NCBI GenBank assembly: GCA_003996215.1
Contig: QJPP01003138.1
Location: forward strand, 1 to 64,000
Source of the DNA: Jaltomata sinuosa
Lineage: Eukaryota; Streptophyta; Magnoliopsida; Solanales; Solanaceae
DNA length: 64,000 nucleotides
Reading direction: 5' to 3'
In this document: one piece after another, positions 33,656 to 46,580 of the stretch
Position numbering within the stretch: the first letter of the stretch is position 1
Layout of the letters: every line of letters starts with the position of its first letter
Program-made: the position numbers and the translations under genes
Notes under the pieces: generated by a model
Seen by the model: only the letters and a program-made list of their open reading frames with translations
What the model was told of the DNA's origin: nothing
Databases searched by the model: none

Positions 33656-36600
33656 AGGGAGTGAGATGTGCGATGAACCTGCTGATATACTACCCAAGAA
33701 TCCTCTTCTTTCTTTCCTTTCTCGGGGAATGAGCACACCTTCAACTAGTCACCAGTGCCCAGATTTTCTGTCTCTGCCAGCTCGTAACTTCGCTCCTGAC
33801 TATTCATATTCACGGCTTATTCATAATAAAGGCTTTAACCTCCTAATCAAGGAGTGGAATTCTCTGCTTCCTTCGGAAAACTCCATTGCTTTGACCATCC
33901 TCAATGACCTGAGGATGCTTCTAGCCTTCAAAGAAGACCAATTGACCACTACTACTATAATGGAGAAAGGACAATCTGCCTTCTAACCCAAGGTCCAGGT
34001 ATTCCGGACCCAGAGAGAGAGCGTGCCAAAGCCCGATGAATAGACAGGGGATGGACAGTCCTTGGAGCCATACCACCAAGAAGAAGATCAAGGGAATCTC
34101 TATCATCAGGCTTCGAATCTGAGGTCGAGCCTCTCTTTTCAGTGGAAGTTGAGCTCGTCGGATCTGCTGCCCGTGACGTGAGTGATCCTTAACCCCGCCC
34201 CTTCTTATTGCTATTTGTGACAGCGAGTGCTTAAGTGAGATCAGCGGTCTGGAAGGTCCTTGGACGCTGGACCTTATAGTCTAGTCTATTCGGACCTCTA
34301 CTAGGGCTAGAGATAGCCGGAAATAAAAAAAAAGAGTTTGTTAATTATATACCATATTTTGATGGTTGAGTGACGAAGGAGAAGAGAGATAGCATCCCGA
34401 CTAGCTAGCTATTCGGGGAAAAGAATCCCAATGTATGGTCCTAATTTAAACACGCCACCTACACGACTCACTACATATGTTTAAGGAATGCAGGATAATA
34501 TGGTTCCTCATCCCTCGATATAAAGAAGTTTAGAAGGCAAGAATGATAAGCATTCAGGCCTCTAAAGCAAGATTAAAGTGTTCTCTTGGATAAGAAGACC
34601 TAAAACACCAGTCAAGGGAAGAAGGTCGAAAAGGGAATCTTTCTTTTTCAGTTAAGTCTGCGCATGAATGATCCACTTTCCGCCGCTGACATGACCATCT
34701 CCAAAAGATATGCCTCAATATGTGGCAGATCAACTATAGGGGTGTTGGGAGACGACCTCCCGCCGCGCTTCCATTTGCTTCCTTAAGCCATGTCCATAAT
34801 AAAAGAGCTAAATTTGATGGTGACTAGATTCATTCCATAGCACGAGATTCTGTAACAGCAAAAATGTTGACCCCTACTACCGGTCCCGTATTTTAATCTG
34901 AGAAAGAGAGTCTCTCCCTAAAGCCCTAAAGTCTCATCCCACCGATCTTGACTATGAAAAGCAGAGAGATAGATCACACCTAAAAGCTGCCATTTCTATT
35001 AAATACGATACCACATCAGATTTGATTGAACTCACGGATCCAATCGCCAAGGAAAGGCCAGTCTATTGACTAGGGTTAAAAGAATTTACCCAGGCATGGG
35101 ATAAAGGGCAAGAGGAGCCGAGATGGCAAATCGAGCAGCCTATTGCACTAACGGTAATGGATAAAAGGGAAGAGGACGAAGTGAAGACAGGGTTTACTCA
35201 AACGAGTTGAATAAGCAAGCCAATAAGATCAAATTGCTCTTGTTGAACTAGCTACTAATCACCAAGTCCTTTGTTTAGCCAAATCAGCTTTGGATAGCTT
35301 GGTTGGTGAGAGAATTTTAGCATTCATTTGATTAATAGATGCAAAGAATTCACCTAACTAGAACTCCGCGAGTGAACGCAAAGAAGAAAACCAGACTATA
35401 TGGAAAGAACTCCGAGTAAACAAAGAAAAAGCCCATCTGGACGATATCAAGCTGGATGAGAAGGCATACCAACCCTCCGAAGAAGGAAACTATGAATAAT
35501 TAGACCGTTAGTGACAAAATGACAACGTCGACATAGGAAAAGAAGGTGAGATAGGGGATGGAAACAAGGTAGTGCTAACTCTGGATCCGCGACTATTTTG
35601 GCTCTTTCCGGAGAGCATCAAATCAACCGCTTTCATTTGCTTTGAGACTGACCCTCTTCCAGGCAAAAAGGGGAAGGATCTTTCCAATTGATCACACGCC
35701 CGGCACAAGAGAAGGAAGGGCAAGAGAATAAATAGGCACTGGCATATTGACTACTTGAAATACGGACTATATAAGAAAAATGGGGAGGGAATGAGAAGAA
35801 AGCCTATTTGCAGGCAACAAGGATTTATGCTTTCTTCGTTAGAAAAAGGAGTTACCTAGCTAGTGGAGCGAGGTAGTTTACTTGCCTTTCCACGATTCCT
35901 ACATTGAGCTCTCTGGGCCTTACTTATTATGAGTTGAGAAATCAATATAAGAGAGAATCCGCTAGCTAGAAGAGAAATAGGATATAGGTGAGCCCGGGGA
36001 ATATTGTAGAAAAAAGACCCCTTATAAAAAGCTCTTGGCCCACCCTTCACTTTGTTCATGGTTAGCCGGGAATGAGACAGGGAGTTCTATTTCATTTATG
36101 ACTTTCGCCTTGCACTTTACACTAAACAGAATCTCTTGCATGCGCGTATAATAAGGAAGAAGACCTTGCTGGCTATTCCTTATTCTTGATAGCACAGGAA
36201 AGAGAGATTCCGGAATCTCTTGACTTCACCGCTACACACCTTTCAAACATATTTTTCTTACTCCAAGAGCAAAAAGAACATCATATAATCGGTTATACTA
36301 TCCGAAAACATAGGAGTAGTAGTACTTGCTAAAGCTAAAGGTTTTATCCCTCTCGACACGTGAAAGCTAAAACAGTTTACTAGATAAGCCAAGTAAAGCA
36401 GTACTAGATACAGATGAAATTGTTTTTTCTCCTTTTTAGATTTAGAGAAGTCAATTCCTTATTCAATCCTCCCCCGAGGGGTACTTTAAGCTTTAGAGAA
36501 TCCAGTTCCAGCGGAAGACTAAGAAGACTTTTCTTTGTCTCGTCCATACCTAGGAAAGAAAAGATCAGATCAGTAACAACAGACTTCCAGTTCCTTGTTC

Positions 36601-37053
36601 CCATGAAAGCATGAGTGAACGGTCAATTATTGTTGAGAGGATTTGAAAGAGCCGAGTCTGTAAATTATCGGATGGGTAAGAAAGACTTCGGTCTATCCAA
36701 TTCAAGTTCAAGACCGGTTAAGAGAGTAACATCCAGCAGGGTTGGGCTCATCATCCCGAATCAAAAATGAAAGGACTTGGTAGTGAAAGACCAGATCCTT
36801 TTTTTCATAAATTATAGTATCTATGCGCCAATCCTTTTAGATTTACAATCCTATTTCTATTATAAGAAATGAGGTTTTAACCCACTTTAAAAGAGACCTT
36901 CAAAATGAGTTTTCTAGAGGTCAATTCTTTTTTCCGGTCGTAGTATACGGCATTACCAGTCTTAGTCTTAGAAATCCCATCCCTAACAAGCTAGAAGTTA
37001 AATAAGTGCTCTTAGCCTTTTTCTTGACAGTAGGATTTGGGTTCCAAACCTTC
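33656..37053. other. Long spacer, no confident gene
   Basis: About 3.4 kb. A 106-codon plus-strand frame at 33666-33986 starts within bases of the Ty3 relic on the other strand and is not assignable. Overlapping frames at 36404-36614 occur on both strands. No RNA gene was seen. Confidence 0.45.
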
Positions 37054-39565
37054 TGCTCGACTTGTCTATTGAATCAGCTCTTTTCCAGGAGTAGGCAAAA
37101 AGAAAATATTGTGTTAAGCATATCACTTTTTTAGAATGATCTGATCCATCAATGGCCTCTATATGAGATAGCCTCGGTTCGTACCTTCGGAACAACCAGA
37201 ACAGGAACAGTGGACCTAAGCAAAGGAAAAGATCGACCGTAAAGAATAAGGGGATTACAAAAGGAAATTCCCAAATAAGATAGGATCACTTCTAGCGGGA
37301 CTGAACTCTACAGACTTGATGGACGGGATTTCCTTTTAAAAGGCAACAAAGAAAAAGAAAGAGATATGTGGCAAAGAATGAATTGATAGAGGTGTGGAGT
37401 TTAACTGAGATAAAACAGAATCAAAAGGGCTAGGAGCTCTGGCCGGTAACGAAACTAAAGCTTCACACGGGTCTTACTTCTTTTTTCCAACTTGAAAAGG
37501 GAATAAAGCATGATTGCAAACTGCAGATAAACTCGTTAGCAGGGAATAACAACGACTAGCAGTACGATGAAATATGATAAAAAGGCGGAGTAGGTAGTCT
37601 TCAAAAACTAGGGTTGCTTTCTCTGTTGGTTTAATTCGCCACTACGTGGAATCAGACCGTCGGCTCTCGATTGCTGCTTGATTACCTATGTCGGTTGCGT
37701 TAAGCTTTCAGTTCTGCACAAAGCGCAGCTGGGCGCCGCCCTTTTGAAAGATTAGTAGCTGCGAGACCTGTCAAGTTCCCACTTGATCCTGCAAGTCTAT
37801 AGTCTATACTTCTTGCTTTGATGGCAATCGTTGGTCGCTTGCTTGATTGGAAGGACTGATGCAATTATACCTTTCCTGTTCTCACTACTACTTACTATTA
37901 CTACGTAAATAGTTTCTTTTAGCATTCGTCCTTCAAAGAGCTTCATTCGCTCCTTACTTAGCTTAGGAGTGGGGGAAACTGAACATCAATCAAATAAGTA
38001 GGTTTATTTCAGAGGAAGCTCTATCTTATTTAATTTATCCTTGAATTCCATCTTAAGCCTGAACTGCCAACCTTTCCTCTTTCTTTGAGAAAAGTGTAAA
38101 ACCTATCTAATTCATCTTAGGTCCATGTTAATACGAATTAGTGAAATGAAGGATGATTAAGAAGTGGAATAAGCAAGCAAAGAACCCAACCAAGCAAATC
38201 GAATTTCCTTGACCCGGGCACAACAAGCAGTTTCTGTGACAGAAAAAGTGACATCTTTGATTCCAGAGAAGTAAGCGAAGGGTCGTCGGCAAGCAGCACC
38301 GGCACCGATAGCGGTAGTACGATTCTATCTGTTCAAGTCTTGGTCTACCAGTGGGTCATCCTATGAGTAACTCTCGCAAAATAAGAAGAAAAGAGATGGA
38401 ATTCAAGCCAGCAAGGGAATGAGGTAGGGCACGGGAAAGATAAAGAGAAGGGGCCGTCGTTGGTGCATAACAGAGCTTTCCTACTAACGATCTTTCTCGG
38501 TGCATAAATGAGGCTTAGCCTTCGAAGTACCACATAAGCACGAAAGCCAATAGACCTTGAATAGCCTGTAAGAAAGGACTTATGAAGAGGATTTGACTAT
38601 AGTATCAAATCCACATATAAATCTTGTACACAAGTTGGCACAACGCTTTTGCTTTAAATAAATTTTGCTCATTTGGTCTGCGCGGTCAAATCGGTTCTCC
38701 TGCCCGTGTATCCCATGACCGGTGCCATTGATCTGTCTGATGGGAGAGATCCACCAATTCCTTTATTTCAATGTTTTGTATCCTCTACAGAGGTGGAGTA
38801 CCCTCTATTCAATATATGATTTCCTGCCCGGAGGGATATGGAAACATTGAATTCGCCAATTTTCTTTTCTTTGATTCTTGACACATGTCATGCTGGATTT
38901 GAAGAAATAGAAATGAAAGTCTAATTCTGCTAGAGAAAGTTGAATATGAATTAAACCAAAGAGGAGTTTTTGACTCAAAAAGTAGTGGCAGGAAAGGAAG
39001 CAGCACACCAGGACGAACTCCTTCTTTTAAATATCAAATCAAGGCCTCCTTTCCTTACTCATTGGTTTGAGTGCTTTATTGAAGGATTGATATAGAGAAA
39101 AAATGCCTATATTTCTTATCTAAGCCCACTTACCTTGGGATAAGAGGTTAACGGAAGTTTGAAGCTGACTTTAATGAGCAAAACTTCCTCTTAGGGTCAC
39201 TAAATCAGGCTCCTTTAGCTGCTTCGATTGTTAGAGCTCACTTCACACCAACAGAATCGTAAGCTTTCTTCTCCGCCTCAGCTTGAGAGCTCCTTTATAC
39301 ATTAAGATCTGGCCCTCGATCGACTCCGGCTATGGTGCGATTCCTAGCATATGTACACCACAGTAGCTAAGGAAACCCCGTTCCATCTTGCATTGTATTT
39401 GAAGTTGAGGATTTTGCTTCTGATGTAGTCAGTGAGACGCTAAGTTCCGTTTTTAGCTTTAGCAAGCCTGTGACTGCCTGAACAGACTAGTCTACGCTCA
39501 GCCAACATTCTGAACTTGTCTTGATACTGATAGTTCAGTGGATGGGATAGCAGAGAGAGAAAGGA
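37054..39565 (+). repeat. Repeat G, copy 1 (direct copy at 61092-63569)
   Basis: The largest repeat pair, 2,512 bp here against 2,478 bp in the other copy. The length difference is largely a 34-bp segment near 38381-38414 missing from copy 2. Over 37601-37830 I count about a dozen substitutions relative to copy 2, most of them transitions, with at least four at CpG. No intact gene is inside; the last 350 bp resemble a Ty3/gypsy integrase fragment. Confidence 0.93.
39245..39420 (+). mobile_element. Possible Ty3/gypsy integrase fragment (repeat G copy 1)
   Basis: Corresponds to 63245-63420 in copy 2, where the frame reads more cleanly. It carries the remains of a TTV...TPFQL block typical of the region just after the integrase core. 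Stops and substitutions are present. Assignment is tentative. Confidence 0.35.
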
Positions 39566-41114
39566 AAAGAAGTAGTTCCGAAAGGAGATTCCACCTAGCT
39601 AGCGCGCTCCTCACCTCAATGCTACACTTTGGCAGCTACGAACTAAGACGCTTCAGAAGAAAAGCTACATCCACTACTGCATTCACCCTGACAGGCTAAC
39701 CCGAGCTTACCCAGGGCCTTACCGCCCGAACCAGCAATACTAATGTCTACTTATACCTTTGATAGGTCCACTTATACTATTGATAAAATCTCTAAATTAA
39801 TAAGGCCCCGGTTGTGTTGTTATATAATATTCAATTCAATCTAACAAGTGGACTACCTTCAGCTATTACAAGATCTTTGTAAACCAAAGAATGAGCCTAC
39901 TTTACACACTTCTGCACTAAGCAGGTAAGGCCAACTACACAAGCAAGAAGGCATCGCCTGCGGCTTCCAATCCAATGACAAGGAAAAGACGAAGAAGTAA
40001 CTTACTATACCTTACCTCCTTCCATAGCTTGACCTCCACCTTTTTCTACCTGCACGGACGCCTTCCCTTCCTTGCAAAGCAAACCTAGTCAAGCAATGGA
40101 AGGAGAAAGGAAAAAGACCTTCCTCACGCACAGACAGACCATTTTTAGCGAAGTCCCTCCTTCCCAAGATCTCCTACAACATCCATTTCGTCAAAGAAGG
40201 ACGGAGCAGGCACACTGACTACTATGATTGCGCGTGGACTGGGAAAAAGTAGCAGCTAAAGGAAAGCTAAAAGGTATTGGCAAAGAAGTAATGGAGGATC
40301 TGATATAGATTGAAAAGAGGGAAAGCTAAGCTAGCTAACGAAGGGGTTGGGATTCACCTCGCCCTAGTACACCAACCAGGAAGAAAGATTTTGTGCTTTT
40401 CACCTTTCCGCCAAACCAGAATGAGAGCCAATCGATCAGAATGTCCTTATTTTTCAGCGCTATAACATTCTCAAGTTAGAGTCTGACTATCTCTATTATA
40501 AGTACCACCCGAGAAAGCACACGCTAAGCAGATCTTTACCAAAGCCATATCTCCATAAGCATCCAAAGCTGCCTACTCATTGGTAGTGAAAAAGCAAGAA
40601 CATAGATATGTGTACGAAGCTAAGAGCCACTCATCTGAGTCAGCTGATTCGAATTCTGTTGTGCCAGTGCACAAAGAAAGCATGCAACGACTGCGTAAAT
40701 CTTTGGTCTGCCTATCATTGTCCATGTTGGGCTGACTTCGTTAGGCAAGAGGACCCCTACTGATATTGACTGACCTGATGATAGGCTATAAGTAGGCTGT
40801 TTGCTATTGCTATAAGGGCTGCTCGCCTTTATACGGCTTGGCTTTGCTATCGCTCGTAATGGTTGACAGTATTCCTGCCATACCTGAATTCCTATTATTT
40901 AGAGCTAGAAGCTTCGCCAGAAGCAAGCAAGATGAGGTCGCTCTGCTTCATAGACAAGGCTTGTTCCATACTTTACTTACGAGCTCGTGTAGTACTCACC
41001 CCTATCTCTAAAGAGGCTTATGCACTCCACTCGCTGTCTACCAAACGAGCGTTAGAGCGAGCGAGCGAAGCCCTCAATTTAGTGGCTTCCCTCAAACACC
41101 TCTTTCATTTCCGC
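39566..41114. other. Spacer downstream of cox2, no gene recognised
   Basis: A plus-strand frame at 40863-41141 runs into the cox2 3' end on the opposite strand and is probably not coding. Short GAGCGAGC tandem units occur near 41055-41070. Confidence 0.5.
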
Positions 41115-41515
41115 TTAAGCTTCCGCGCTTTGTGGGATTAATTGATTGGATACCCGAGACCCATAATATTTCCTAGGAACAGCTTCTACAGCGATAGGCA
41201 TAAAGGCATGATTAGTTCCACAAATCTCACTGCACTGACCATAGTAAACTCCTTCTCGTTGTACCAAAATAGAGGTCTGATTTAAACGACCAGTTACAGC
41301 ATCACATTTGACACCTAAGGAAGGTACAACCCAACTATGAGGTACATTAGTAGATGTTACAATAAAACATATATGGCTCTTTGCTGGTAGAACCACTCTA
41401 TTGTCGACTTCTAATAAACGTGATTGACCCAATTCTAGATCATCTTCTGGAATCGTATAACTGTCAAAAGTGAGTGACTGTTCATCGGAACGGTTATAGT
41501 CTGAATACTCATAAG
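41115..41515 (-). pseudogene. cox2: cox2 exon 2
   Basis: 401 nt from CTTATGAGTATTC to the stop, encoding the intermembrane-space domain of cytochrome c oxidase subunit II. The CuA ligand block CSEICGTNHAFM is intact, as is VPHSW. The start follows the intron end CCCTAC at 41516. With exon 1 it gives 783 nt (260 residues), the normal length, with no stop; the second cox2 intron found in some plants is absent. Substitutions at usually conserved positions (for example CFIVTSTNV, CDAVTGRL) and the damaged intron make this copy a likely pseudogene despite its open frame. Confidence 0.8.
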
Positions 41516-42884
41516 GTAGGGTCGACGCCCGCCTCCCCCCAAACTGTACTTGCAAGTTTCCTCGAAAAAAACTCTCCACTTCTACTCTTAGAAAGAATAC
41601 TATTTTTCTTTAGTTAGGTAGTTCTCCCGACCATAACACCCTTTATGAGTAAGGTTAATCGAAGGCCGGGGAAAGTTTATTGGCAAGAGGGAACCATTTC
41701 TCACCCAGCCCTACCTACCCTATGTATTAGAGGGAGAGGCTGGAACCGAAAAAGACCAGGTTCCACACATATGAGACATGCAGAAGGTATGGGACGAGTA
41801 GTTTCTTGAAAAGCGAATTCGATCCTATAGTGGTCTTCTTTGTTCAAAAAATAGTGGAAAGGGATGCTAGTTGGCTCGGCAAAGTTGTAGCCCAAAAAAA
41901 GAAGATCTAGAGTGATTCCTCACCTATCCTGTCAGGGGCTCAGTGGAACGCTCGAGTATAGATTCCCTATGCTCATGTAAACGGCCGGGGCCGGCCGGCC
42001 AGTAGATCTAAAAGGATCCAGCCATAGGCCTGATCGGATATCATTTGTCCACAAACAAAAACAAAGTTGGTTTTTAGTAGTAGTTCATGAGACCTCGAAT
42101 TCCTACGTTCCAGCATGCATTATGCCAACAGGTCCCACCACCAACTCTAGCTGAGAAGTTGAGTCACCCTTTTTTTCTCCATAAATAGAATAGAATAAAG
42201 AATGAGATAGTCTATATCCTGTATCGATCATAGGATCACTCTATGAATAGGTAAATTCTCTGTGACCTCCCACCGTTCACGACATCCCTTGCTTCTCGCA
42301 AGAACGGCTCCTCGGTGGAGGAGTAGAAGCGCTGGTCCCCTTCGGTCAACTTGCTTGTGCCTGCTGTTACCTACCGTAGGACCTCCATCCCCGAAGCAAA
42401 GAAAGAGGAGCAGGAACAAGAGGTTGTCCTCTCCTTACAGTCAAGTTTCCGCTCCTCTCCCGGCCCAGTAGTTCCACAACTACTACCGTGGTTGTTGCCA
42501 ACAGGGATCCCCCATTCCGAAAGGTTACTAGGCCGGCCGTTAGGTCCAAAGTTGTATACCACTGCTATGGTGCCGATAGATTCACTACTTCAGCGCCGTT
42601 ATCGGACATTGCAGGTTGAGCATCTATTTCTCGTATATCATTCCATACCAAGAAGAGGGATGTGTACCTCCAGCAACAACAAGAATGGAACCATAGGCTC
42701 CTATGCTGGGAGCATTTCGGGGTATAGGTCTAACCACCTCAACTCCCCATTTCTGGCATGCTATAGTTATTAAAGTCTCTCGACGGTGGGAATGGGAGAT
42801 TACCGGTAAGCCAAATGCTTCGCGAACCATATTCAACTTTAAGGAATTTCATTGCACTTTAATCACCCTCGTGAAGAGGCGCAC
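41516..42884 (-). other. cox2: cox2 group II intron with degenerate domain V
   Basis: 1,369 nt bounded by GTGCG at the 5' end and TAC at the 3' end. The domain V position (41574-41541) reads GAGTTTTTTTCGAGGAAACT: the 3' strand and loop (CGAGGAAACTTGCAAGTAC) are recognisable, but the invariant 5' strand, normally beginning GAGCCGT, has become a run of T, so the catalytic AGC triad is AGT. A GC-rich palindrome (about 41988-41999, GGCCGGCCGGCC) sits in the middle. The 5' 695 bases are shared with the copy at 20934. Confidence 0.8.
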
Positions 42885-43794
42885 TATGATACCATTGATG
42901 TCCAATAGCTTTTATAGTAATGGCTGGATCTACTACTACCTCGTCCATTGAGTATAACAGAGCAAATGATGGTATAACAATGAACATAGGGATGATACTA
43001 GGAAATACGGTCCGAAGAATCTCGATACTAGTTCCATGAACAATCCTTTGCGGGATTGGATTTTTTTTATAGTGGAAATGCCATAAAGCGCGACCCAAGA
43101 TCCATGATATGAAAACCAAAATCAGAATAATGAAGAAAAAGAAATCGTGATGTAAGTCTGTTATTCCTTGCATTATAGGTGTTGCTGTGTCTTGAGATCC
43201 TAATTGCCATGGTTCCGCTGCATCACAAGGAGCAATTGTGAGGAATATCCATTCTAGAACAATCATTTGGTTTGGTTCATTCTTTGACTGCTCTGCTCCC
43301 CCCCAAAAAAAAAGAGACTGAATTTCTTCCACCTTCCCTGTACGAGTAGTGAAGAAGTATAGATTTAGTTGGTTGTTGACCAACAGAAAGCATGGGAGAA
43401 AAAAAGAATTTACGCAATTTCTTTTCTAAGAAAGAGATCATAGTGATTGATGGCTCTTTCAATCCGGCGAAATGGAATTGGTGCAATTTGGGTCAGATTA
43501 ATAAGCTTATGACCACTGAACAAACTTGGTTGACGAACATAGTTTATGCGCTGGTAATGTAGCGGCTTGTCGAGCATTTGACAAACTTACACCATCCATT
43601 TCAAATAGGATTTGTCCCCTGGACACACGAGCAATCCAACCCGTACGATTTCCTTTTCCTCTTCCCTATCTTACTTCTGTAGGTTTCCCGATAATAGGGA
43701 TATCTGTGAGAACTGTTACCCATATCTTACCATTTCTTTGGAATTGTCCTCTCATAGCACGATGGAAGTGTCTGATTATAGCACGACGCGCTGC
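42190..43794 (-). repeat. Repeat F, copy 2
   Basis: Inverted copy of 20025-21629, here embedded in the full rpl16-cox2 context, so this location represents the ancestral arrangement and the 20 kb copy is the derived duplicate. Confidence 0.95.
42885..43266 (-). pseudogene. cox2: cox2 exon 1
   Basis: 382 nt from ATG 43266 to 42885, encoding the N-terminus and both membrane helices (MIVLEWIFLTIAPCDAAEPW ... FALLYSMDEVVVDPAI). The last codons read GHQWYH: the CGG that editing normally turns into the Trp needed for electron entry from cytochrome c is CAT here, so Trp cannot be restored. Several other conserved positions are changed. The reading frame is open upstream through the leader to 43383, but the conserved start is 43266. 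Confidence 0.85.
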
Positions 43795-43941
43795 TTCAAT
43801 GGCTCGATATGAAAGACGACCAGCTCTACAATTTTTAGTGCCATATCTTCCAAAACCAAGTTGTGTACCGTCCGGTTTGCAACCCCTACTACATATGCCT
43901 TTACGATATTTACTATATTTCGTATGTTTCGGATATAGCAC
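43507..43941 (-). pseudogene. rpl16: rpl16, full length but with an internal stop
   Basis: 435 nt in one frame from GTG 43941 to TAA 43507, the normal plant length for ribosomal protein L16 of the large mitochondrial subunit (LYPKHTKYSKYRKG ... ARQAATLPAHKLCSST). Codon 92 (43668-43666) is TAG where the other copy has ATG in EVRMGRGKGN, so translation would end before the conserved Gly-rich block. It overlaps the 3' end of rps3 by 29 bases, the ancestral arrangement. GTG is a common rpl16 start in plants. Confidence 0.88.
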
Positions 43942-45511
43942 GTCCCCCTTTTTTTTTACTATATGAAATCCACACTTTGACACCTGAGATTTCGTAACGA
44001 GTAGATACTTCCGCAGGAGCATAATCTATTTTCTGGTTAAATACATTACGAGATGTTTTTCCATACTTTCTGCATTCAGTTCTAGCTATTTCTGCACCTT
44101 CTAATCGACCTGCACAACATATACGGATCCCCTCCACCCCTTTTTTCATTACTAATGGAATATCCTTCACTATTTTACTAAAAATGGAACGAAATGATCT
44201 TGTTTTGTTCCTCGGTTGAAAAGAGATGTCTTGAGCAATCGGAGAAGCACTTTGATAAACAGATTTGATCTTGACCGATTCAATTAAGGTATTAGTGTTT
44301 GTTCTATTATACAACAAAGATCGCATTTTTTTCACTTCGTTCAAATAATAGTTGTACCTGTACAGAATTCTTCTGTTTCTCAGTATGATCTCTATCATCA
44401 TCTCTATTCCCCTATTAATTCTCCTATCCTATTTAGGTCTATGAATTTCTCTATCAATTCCATTACCTTATCCTTACCCATGAGGTTCCAACATTTTCTC
44501 CTTAATTGACCTAGGAGTTGTTCCCGGGCATCCTATAAAAAAAGGTTATTATACACCCCAACCCCATCCCTTGGAAAAAAAAAGGTAGCACCAAAGAAAG
44601 AAAAGAGCGAGATGGTGGTTTTTGTTGTTCCCGCGAAGCGAAGATCATTCGCTTGGCGAATAAAGTGGGTCACCCTCTTTTTGGCTTTGGCCAAACACTT
44701 TTTCTCGCTGGTCGAGCTTTCTACAAAAAAAAGTGATGCAAGAACGTAAGCTTCTTCCATGTGCATTAGCTCCCCCCATCGTAGATGGTTCAGCCACGCC
44801 CGGTTCCACGAAATGATTGAGAACTACGACGGGGTCGAAATGAATTTTATTCTTTTTATTCAATAAGTATTGCATGACCGAATAATTCAAGGAAGGGCGG
44901 ACTGCGGGGAGGGTCCTTCTAAGTAGATGACTCGTCGAGCGGTCGGAGTGGGACTTCTTTGGGAAAAAGAACTTGAATAAGTTTGTTTTTCTAAAGGAGT
45001 CATCATTTTCTATCAGGAACGCTATGTCATTTTCAATCCTGGCGTATTTCGGATGCTTGAAGGCCCCGCTGACACGAAGTGATTTAGAAAGATTCTTCTT
45101 TATCGATGGTGATCGGTCATGGTATCCATAGCCTTGCTTATTTTTCGGCCAAATCCTGATTTCATTTTGCTTCTCCCGATCGTCGAGCCTGATCGACTCG
45201 AATCTTTTTCCTGCCCCTCGGCCTCTCACTTCGTTTTGTTCTTCTTCTGTACCATCGCGAAGACACCCGATTGGCCTGACTTTCCCAAATTCCCCCACCG
45301 GCCCTTCTCCTTTACGGGTCTGGATTTTTCGCATCGTTTCAGTCATCATGGTCGATGGGGAAGAAAGAAATGAATGAATGTTCTTTTGGGAAAATGTATA
45401 ATAATACACCTACCGAGATGAAATCCAAAGGTGAGTCTCGTAGGTGGACGTATCGAACCGAAATAAGATCTCAGATTGACATCTTGATACACTGATTTAC
45501 CATAATAATAA
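43913..45511 (-). pseudogene. rps3: rps3 exon 2, multiply broken
   Basis: Exon 2 of ribosomal protein S3 starts with YYYGKSVYQDVNLRSYFGSI. Two consecutive TGA codons follow at 45348-45343, where CGA (Arg) is usual. The frame shifts near 45310, giving VRPIGCLRDGTEEEQNEVRG, and shifts again near 44740, giving STSEKKCLAKAKKRVTHFIR. A TAG stands at 44535-44533 after GVYNN. The final 160 codons are open to the normal C-terminus GGRAISETYEI at 43913. The gene is therefore recognisable from end to end but cannot encode S3. Confidence 0.92.
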
Positions 45512-46580
45512 ATAGAGTCAATGGTGACTCCGTCGTGGGAAGAGCCGCTTCCTTCTTGCTTGATAGGGGGGCTTCCATTCACCAGCGCAGACTAAAATTG
45601 CTCTCCAAACCGTGCTGGATAGTCACCCATCACAGGGCTCTCAAACCCAACCTGTGGTGGATCCCGGGAGACAAAGTCAAAATGCAACATCCTTTGCCCC
45701 ATACTTTGAGATACTCTTCTCCTGTTTTACGAATCCTACAACTCTATTTACTGAGCGAGACGCCATCCATATCCCTACTAGTGATTTTTCTTTCATTCAA
45801 TCATCACTTGTTTGACAGCTTAAACTAGGCTCCACTTTAGAGATAGGTTTTTGGTTTTAATCAAAATAGGTCAAGGGCTCGTCGGAACGGTCGGTAGCTG
45901 CTTAGTCTCATGCGAGAGTTTAATCTCCTTACTCCTTACTGCTTTTTTCAAAGAAAAAAAGAAGGGGGTCAATTTAGGCTTCTTCCCTTCCACTGCGTAG
46001 CCGCGCTAGCAGGTACTACGATCCCTCTGTCCCACGCATCTAACCAGCTTGCGTGGTTTACCGGTTCCACCAAAAACTCTCATTTGTTGAAGCAGAGCAT
46101 AGTGCGCTTTAGGCGCTGAGCGAGAAAGGTCTCTTATTTCCTTTCAGTTTATTCACTGATCTGAAACTTAGCACTTGTTTTCTTATTGATTCCCGGGGCG
46201 GTGGCATTCTTGAATGAAGTCTATCCGAACCGAATTTGCACTTCTCAGATCAGACTAGGCCTCTCCAGCTGAGTTGGGCGCCGGGGCCCTGGATGCGCTA
46301 GAGATTGGCATATAGGGGAATGGTTTCCCGGGTTTATTGGCCTGGTATCCTGCACCTCACGTTCATGATATCTACATTCAACTATGCCTCGGAGACACGG
46401 TCAAAGCACGCCCGTCCAGTGTGCTTCTTTCACGACATATTATAGTCCTGGGTGTCTTCCAGTGGTCTTCTAGCCTTAGAAGAAGTCGTGTCCGCCCCGG
46501 GCATCTGCAACGTCCTCCTTTGATATTCTAATCTGGGAGAACTAAAAGACTGACCCATTCGGTGACTTTCGCGGTCGCCC
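45512..46580 (-). other. rps3: rps3 group II intron
   Basis: About 1,069 nt between exon 1 (…TTTAGTGA) and exon 2 (T-TAT-TAT-TAT-GG). It begins GGGCGACCGCG. Domain V is the 34-base hairpin at 45640-45607, beginning GAGCCCTGTGATGGGTGACT with the AGC triad kept; one stem base differs from the usual GAGCCG. The intron looks structurally sounder than the exon it precedes. Confidence 0.85.

Noticed and set aside
37660..37700. GAGCCGACGGT on the minus strand, like group II domain V
   Set aside because: The complementary strand and loop of a domain V hairpin do not follow; no exon is nearby.
43277..43486. ORF upstream of cox2 (MLSVGQQPTKS...) considered as a separate gene
   Set aside because: It lies in the cox2 leader, is duplicated with it, and runs in another frame over the cox2 start; better explained as untranslated leader.
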